A DNA stretch of 64,000 nucleotides from Pseudodesulfovibrio indicus. GTDB lineage: Bacteria > Desulfobacterota > Desulfovibrionia > Desulfovibrionales > Desulfovibrionaceae. Both the position numbers and the translations under genes were made by a program. The stretch covers positions 62,001 to 126,000 of the forward strand of contig NZ_CP014206.1 in NCBI RefSeq assembly GCF_001563225.1. The letters are read 5' to 3'. The notes beneath the pieces were generated by a model that was given only the letters and a program-made list of their open reading frames with translations, searched no databases and had not been told where the DNA came from. Positions 59,740 through 64,000 of the stretch are shown piece by piece. Positions within the stretch are counted from its first letter, which is position 1. Each line of letters starts with the position of its first letter.

Positions 59740-59995
59740 TAGGAGAGCCACTGTTTGAGGCTGCGCCTCAAAGGTGTTCCAGGGGAGGGCCTTCGATCGG
59801 AGCGGCGGGGTATGAAAGCCGCTGTTTGGGGCTGTGCCCCAAAGACACTCCAGGGGAGGTCCGTTGGGCGAGGGTTGGGTGATGAGAGCCGTTGTTGGGG
59901 CTGCGCCCCAAGGCGCTCCGGGGTGCTAAGGGTCGAGGTTTAGAGGTGACGGCTGTTTGAGGCTGCGCCTCAAAAGCGCGAGAGGGGGTGGTTTG
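59740..59995 (-). repeat. Array D: four hairpin units, inverted orientation
   Basis: The cores on the plus strand are TTTGAGGC-TGC-GCCTCAAA, TTTGGGGC-TGT-GCCCCAAA, TTGGGGC-TGC-GCCCCAA and TTTGAGGC-TGC-GCCTCAAA. The second unit has no counterpart in array C, so unit number varies between otherwise similar blocks. Confidence 0.78.
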
Positions 59996-60113
59996 GAGTT
60001 GAATCGGCCAGGGCGTGTTTCACCTCTTTCGCCGTCCCTCTCGTGCGCGGAGATCATTGCCGCGCTACTCCCTCTTGTGCTTTACCCCCCCCCCACGCTC
60101 GGACGGTCCCGGC

Positions 60114-60369
60114 CCGAAGAGCGGTCATTCGGAAACCGGGGCCTAGAGCCTGTTTCAAGCGCCGAAGCACAGCCCGACTGAGTCTGCCTCGGCAGACATG
60201 CCGTCAGGGCAGCGGGAGGCGCTTACAGGCTCTTGGCCACTGTTTTCGCGCAGCCGCACCGCAAGCGCACTTTTTGCTTACTTTTTGGGGCGCCAGCCAA
60301 AAAGTAAGGCGCTGTAAAAGCGCAAAACGACTCATCGCGACAGGGGGACACCAGACGCGGACGCGCGGA
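60114..60369 (+). repeat. 255-nt structured element, copy 3
   Basis: It has the same arms and order as copy 1. The loop after GTCTGCCTCGGCAGAC is one base shorter (ATGCCG instead of AATGCCG). Confidence 0.8.
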
Positions 60370-60498
60370 CGTCATTGCCGCGCTCCTCCCTCTTCCTCTC
60401 ATCCATAAAAAGAAATCCGTACACTCTCCCGCCAAGTCCCCAGCCTCCCCGCAACCTTCCTCTTCCCCACGCTCTCCCACACTCGGACAATCCCCCGC

Positions 60499-60753
60499 CC
60501 GAAGAGCGGTCATTCGGAAACCGGGGCCTAGAGCCTGTTTCAAGCGCCGAAGCACAGCCCGACTGAGTCTGCCTCGGCAGACATGCCGTCAGGGCAGCGA
60601 AAGGCGCTTACAGGCTCTTGGCCACTGTTTTCGCGCCGCCGCACCGCAGCGCACTTTTTGCTTACTTTTTGGGGCGCCAGCCAAAAAGTATGGCGCTGTA
60701 AAAGCGCAAAACGGTCTACCGCAACAGGCAAAACCCCAGACGCGGACGCGCGG
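60499..60753 (+). repeat. 255-nt structured element, copy 4
   Basis: It has the same arms as copy 1. AAGTATGGCGC replaces AAGTAAGGCGC, breaking one pair at the base of the CTTACTTTTTGG stem. It lies 58 bp beyond the 3' end of the minus-strand glycosyltransferase. Confidence 0.8.
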
Positions 60754-60811
60754 ACACCCCTCCCGCGCTCCTTCATCCTCCCACAAATCCAAAGGGGGGT
60801 CCGAAGGCCAA

Positions 60812-62392
60812 CTACAGTGAATCCAGATAATCGAGCTTGGCCAGGAGATCGGCTTCGAGCAGGGCTTGCTCGGCCCGCATGGCGGCGGCGAGGCCGCTGC
60901 GGTCATGCATGGTCTGCATCTTGTACTTGTTGCCCAACGCATTGCCCTCCTGCTGCGGCGAGGTATGGGACGCCATGCCGGTGCGCTTCTTGTGGCGCAC
61001 GGCGAGGTGGCCCTGGTGGACCGGAAAGCGGCCCGACTCGCACAGCCGCAGATCGTGTTCGAGGTCGTCGTACTGGGACGGCGAGAGCTGGATGGCGAAA
61101 TCGCCGGAGTCGAGCAGCGTGGGCGTGCGGAACAGGTGGCAACAGCCGGTGACCGAAGCGCAGGGACGCATGTAGTCGAAATCCCCGCGATCCAGGGTCT
61201 GGATATGCAGGTCCGAGAGGCGAAACGGATTGGGGGCCATGCGCGTCAGGTCCGCGCGTTCGGCGGGGTCGAGCAGCAGGTGGCCGTCCGCGCTCTGGAT
61301 GAGCAGCGGGTTGGCGTGGTCCACGACCTTGCACCCCCAGACGCCCGCCTCGGGGTAACGCTCCACGGCCGCGCCGAATCTCGGCAGCCAGTCGGCGGGC
61401 AGCTCCACGTCGTCGTCCAGGTAGCAGATGAAGTCGTGCGCCCGGACCGCGTCCAGGTGCAGCAGCCAGTTGCGCGCGGCGGCGGCCCCGATGTTCACCG
61501 GCAGGGAGACCACCGTGTACCGCCCCTCCCCCAGAGTGTCCGCAAAGTGCGGCCGCCAGCGGGCCAGGAGCTCCGGGGTGCGGTCCGTGGACCCGTTGTC
61601 CAGGACGAAGATCGAGGCCCCCGCGAGATCGGAGGCGAGCAGCGACCCCAGGGTCTCGTCCAGCTCGTCCGCCTTGTTCCAGGAATAGAGCAGCACGGCC
61701 ACGGTGCCGTCAAGCGGGGCGCGCCGGTCGGCCAGGCCGCAGGCCGCATCGTGGGCGCGCAGCAGGAGATTCGTGTCCCATGGCGCGGTGCGCGCGCCCA
61801 GCAGCAGGGTTTCGGCGTCCGGCTTTGCGGGCGGGTCGAAACAGGCGCGGGCCAGGGCCAAGGCTTCGGACAAGGGCGCGGCCACCGCGTCCGGGCCGCC
61901 CTCCAGGGCGCGGAACACGAAGGCCGGGTCGTTCCACACGGTCCCCACGGTCACGGCCTGCTCGCGCCAGAACAGGTTGCCCGGCTCGTCCTTCATGGCC
62001 CGGGTGAGAAATGCTCCGATGCGCTCGAAGTCGCGTTCGGCCATGAGTTCGAGAAAACCGGCCACGCCCGAAGGTCCATCGGGCCGCCGCCAGTGGTCGG
62101 CCACGGTGCGCAGCCGGGCAGCTGTTTGAGGATCGAGGAGCGACCGAGCGGCTTCGAGGGACAGCAACTCCCCGGCCAGCCCGCCGTCCAGGGGACGCTC
62201 GGAGACGACCTTGCCGAGGGCGGCCCCGGCCGTGGGCAACAGGTCGTCGCGCCCGGCGCGCAGGCAGCGTCCGGCAACGTCCAGGAGCTGGGTCTTGCCC
62301 GTGAACCCGAGCCGCAGCGCAACCCTGATCTCCTCGGGCAGCCCGCGCCGGAACGCGGCCAGGGACGGGACCGGGTGCGCGGGGCCGGGCAT
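60812..62392 (-). CDS. Family 2 glycosyltransferase with long N-terminal helical region
   Basis: Residues 1-220 are a helical region of unknown family. From about 223 a GT-A fold follows: VAVLLYSWNKADELDETLGSLLASDLAGASIFVLDNGSTDRTPELLARW, AAARNWLLHL, YLDDDVELPADWLPR (DxD-type metal site) and the C-terminal YDDLEHDLRLCESGRFPVHQGHLAVRHKKRTGM. Such enzymes transfer a sugar from a nucleotide donor in surface glycan or protein glycosylation. It starts three bases after the upstream GT gene stop. Confidence 0.9.
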   Translation of the reverse strand: MPGPAHPVPSLAAFRRGLPEEIRVALRLGFTGKTQLLDVAGRCLRAGRDDLLPTAGAALGKVVSERPLDGGLAGELLSLEAARSLLDPQTAARLRTVADHWRRPDGPSGVAGFLELMAERDFERIGAFLTRAMKDEPGNLFWREQAVTVGTVWNDPAFVFRALEGGPDAVAAPLSEALALARACFDPPAKPDAETLLLGARTAPWDTNLLLRAHDAACGLADRRAPLDGTVAVLLYSWNKADELDETLGSLLASDLAGASIFVLDNGSTDRTPELLARWRPHFADTLGEGRYTVVSLPVNIGAAAARNWLLHLDAVRAHDFICYLDDDVELPADWLPRFGAAVERYPEAGVWGCKVVDHANPLLIQSADGHLLLDPAERADLTRMAPNPFRLSDLHIQTLDRGDFDYMRPCASVTGCCHLFRTPTLLDSGDFAIQLSPSQYDDLEHDLRLCESGRFPVHQGHLAVRHKKRTGMASHTSPQQEGNALGNKYKMQTMHDRSGLAAAMRAEQALLEADLLAKLDYLDSL

Positions 62393-62395
62393 GGC

Positions 62396-64000
62396 CTACG
62401 CCTCCCCTTGTTCGGGAGCCCGGGGTGTGGCGGCGGCTTCGACGGCCAGCGGCTCGAACAGCCGCTCGCCCATGTAGGCGCGCATCAGGTTGCGCCCCTT
62501 GACCTCCGGGGTGAGCAGGACGCGCACCACCCTGCGGCCCGCCAGCCCCATGTCGAAGCGGCGGAGGGGGTCCTCGGCCAGCTCGCGCATGCGCGCGGCC
62601 AAACACTCGGCGTCCTCGCCGGCGCAGAGAAAGCCGTTCACGCCGTCGCGGACCACCTCCGGGATGCCGCCCACACGGGTGCACACGGCAGGCACGCCCA
62701 GGTCGAACCCTTCGAGCAGGGTGTTGGGCAGGGATTCCTTGCGCGACGGGATGACCTGCACGTCGGCGAATTGCAGCTCGTCCAGGACCTCCGCATGGCT
62801 GATCTCGCCCGCGTTGCGGAACCGCTCGGCCACGGCCGGGGTGAGCACGCCCTCGAACCGGTCGAGCTTCTCGTCCGGCACGCCCACGGCCACGAACTCC
62901 AGGTCCCTGGCCCCGCCTTGGCAGAGCAGGTCGGCGGCCCGAAGGTAGACGTCGAACCCCTTCACCTCGGCGGAGTTGCCGATGTAGATGAACCGCGTGC
63001 CCCGCTTCTTGCGCTGCCTGGGCTCGCCGAAATCCGGCCCGGCATAGGCGTTGTAGACCACGTTCAGGCGCTTGTTCCCCACCCAGTATTTGCGCATGAC
63101 CTCGGCGCACTGGGCGGAGTTGGCGATGACCCCGTTCGACAGGGCGGTCCACAGAAAGAAGACCGAGTTGGGCCTGGAGATGACCCCCCGGTTGATGAAC
63201 AGCTTGTTGCGCGCGCCCATGAGCCGGGCCAGCACGCCCATCTTGTACGCCCGGTTGTGGAAGGTGTGGACCACGTCGATGGACTTGTCGGCCACCAGCC
63301 GCTTGAGGAATTTCCCGGCCTTGACGTACTTGCGGAACCCGGTGAACGGGATGACCTCGACATCGATGCCTTCCAGGGCCGAGTGGATGGCGGACTCGGG
63401 GTCGAGCAGGGCGTAGACCTTCATGCCCATATCGCCCATGGCCTTGATGTTGTTGACCATCTGGCGGCTGCCGCCGGACAGCTTGTCCGAGTCCGTGGCG
63501 TAGAGCACGGTGTTGATCTCCGGCTTCTTGCGGAACTTCTTGAAGAACACGCGGGCCAGGGGCGCGGTGCCGTACATGTTCAGCCGCGTCTGGACCCACT
63601 TGCCGTCCTTCTTGGCGGCCACGCCCAGCCGGTTGAACCGGAAGGGATCGGTACCGCGCGTGTTCGCCCCGCGCTCCAGGGTGAACGCGCCCGCGAACCC
63701 CGCATCCTTGAGCTCGGCCTCGGCCCGCGGCTCGAACTGGCCCCACGGCCAGCAGAACAGCTGCTCGTCCAGCCCGTTCAGGGCGCGGATGCGCTCCATG
63801 CTCCGCTTGAAGTCGCGGCGGCAGAACTCCAGCCGCTCGGCCTCGGACCGCTTGGTGAAGCGCGGCCCGGCCAGCCCCTCGAACTTGGGCCAGAACCCGT
63901 CGTAGACGTAGGCGCTGCCCGCCTTGTAGGTCTGCCACGCCGGGTTGTGGCCGGGGTAGATGGACCAGCCGCCCCAGTGGGTGCCCTTGACGCCGAGCGG
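62396..64000 (-). CDS. Family 4 glycosyltransferase with N-terminal deacetylase-like part, start beyond window
   Basis: The frame is open to the end of the window, giving 534 visible residues and no start. The first visible 125 residues (GTHWGGWSIYPGHNP.., LFCWPWGQFEPRAEAELKDAGFAGAFTLERGANTRGTDPFRFNRLGV) look like the end of a polysaccharide deacetylase domain. From about residue 160 there is a GT-B glycosyltransferase: VLYATDSDKLSGGSRQMVNNIKAMGDMG, DVVHTFHNRAYKMGVLARLMG, RFIYIGNSAEVKGFDVYLRAADLL and IPSRKESLPNTLLEGFDLGVPAVCTRVGGIPEVVRDGVNGFL (the donor-binding E-x7-E region). A bifunctional surface-polysaccharide enzyme is inferred. Confidence 0.88.
   Translation of the reverse strand, partial: PLGVKGTHWGGWSIYPGHNPAWQTYKAGSAYVYDGFWPKFEGLAGPRFTKRSEAERLEFCRRDFKRSMERIRALNGLDEQLFCWPWGQFEPRAEAELKDAGFAGAFTLERGANTRGTDPFRFNRLGVAAKKDGKWVQTRLNMYGTAPLARVFFKKFRKKPEINTVLYATDSDKLSGGSRQMVNNIKAMGDMGMKVYALLDPESAIHSALEGIDVEVIPFTGFRKYVKAGKFLKRLVADKSIDVVHTFHNRAYKMGVLARLMGARNKLFINRGVISRPNSVFFLWTALSNGVIANSAQCAEVMRKYWVGNKRLNVVYNAYAGPDFGEPRQRKKRGTRFIYIGNSAEVKGFDVYLRAADLLCQGGARDLEFVAVGVPDEKLDRFEGVLTPAVAERFRNAGEISHAEVLDELQFADVQVIPSRKESLPNTLLEGFDLGVPAVCTRVGGIPEVVRDGVNGFLCAGEDAECLAARMRELAEDPLRRFDMGLAGRRVVRVLLTPEVKGRNLMRAYMGERLFEPLAVEAAATPRAPEQGEA

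Larger units (their letters stand above)
59403..60753. repeat. Repeat block D (downstream copy of the large direct repeat)
   Basis: It matches block C part by part. The 14-bp stem hairpin is at 59451-59464/59470-59483, followed by the shared 200-bp segment, a four-unit hairpin array and two copies of the 255-nt element. Differences from block C are scattered, with one extra hairpin unit. The two blocks flank 54675-59402 as direct repeats about 5.96 kb apart. The stretch 59317-60811 has no convincing gene. Confidence 0.85.

Noticed and set aside
53443..60753. Insertion sequence or composite transposon
   Set aside because: No transposase frame or terminal inverted repeats with target duplications could be found in either block; kept as repeats of unknown nature.

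Overview
The window reads as chromosomal DNA of a high-GC deltaproteobacterium. The gene families and arrangements (NIF3-like protein, coiled-coil zinc-ribbon protein and RNase P RNA in a row; a MotA/MotB/FliL/FliN/FliO/FliP/FliQ operon; XRE-cupin regulators paired with acyl-CoA ligases) and the intergenic repeats fit a Desulfovibrio or Pseudodesulfovibrio relative. That placement is inferred from gene content; no 16S gene is present. Nearly all long ORFs opposite the real genes are GC-rich shadows and are left out.

Layout. 1-3.6 kb: a proline unit on the minus strand (AraC-type regulator, proline dehydrogenase, DMT transporter) with the same 18-nt box at matching distance before two genes, then an exported protein. 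3.7-5.0 kb: a MATE exporter with an apparent -1 frameshift in a C run. 5.0-5.7 kb: a hairpin-repeat array, a long hairpin and tRNA-Met. 5.7-15.5 kb: housekeeping genes (NIF3-like, zinc ribbon, rnpB, ispDF, cysS, rsmG, topA). 15.9-22.1 kb: a Tat-exported HD-domain protein, then the choline-to-betaine operon (GntR regulator, betA, betB, binding protein) with a readable promoter and operator. 22.3-28.1 kb: a sigma-28 promoter, yggS, motA, two motB-like genes, fliL, fliN, fliO, fliP and fliQ. 28.3-34.1 kb: five consecutive exported proteins of unknown function, containing two pairs of Gly-rich protein plus peptidoglycan-binding-domain protein. 34.2-40.9 kb: a LysR regulator divergent from a CYTH protein, a CYTH-like protein, an SLC13 anion transporter, a DUF47/PiT pair and an AbrB-like half protein. 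41-45.8 kb: Lon-like protease, a binding protein, a phosphoesterase and rlmH. 46-50.8 kb: two acyl-CoA ligases, each preceded by an XRE-cupin regulator. 51-53.3 kb: a TPR protein and a FetAB-like exporter. 53.4-60.8 kb: two large, closely related direct-repeat blocks flank uvrA, a ferritin-like protein and an HD-GYP phosphodiesterase that sits behind a cyclic-di-GMP-I riboswitch. 60.8-64 kb: two glycosyltransferases, the last running off the end.

Most unusual content. (1) A family of hairpin units with fixed flanks and a variable but self-complementary core occurs 13 times in four arrays, in both orientations. (2) A roughly 255-nt element with a potential cruciform fold occurs four times. (3) Two convergent gene junctions share one layout: a long hairpin facing each gene end with a short terminator between. 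(4) The exported Gly-rich/peptidoglycan-binding cluster and the CYTH/SLC13/PiT cluster are the best candidates for undescribed protein systems.

Regulation visible in the sequence includes the riboswitch that places c-di-GMP turnover under c-di-GMP control, a sigma-28 promoter driving the stator genes, a GntR-type operator overlapping the bet promoter start, paired AraC-type boxes, a hairpin that covers the DMT transporter ribosome binding site, and many strong terminators.
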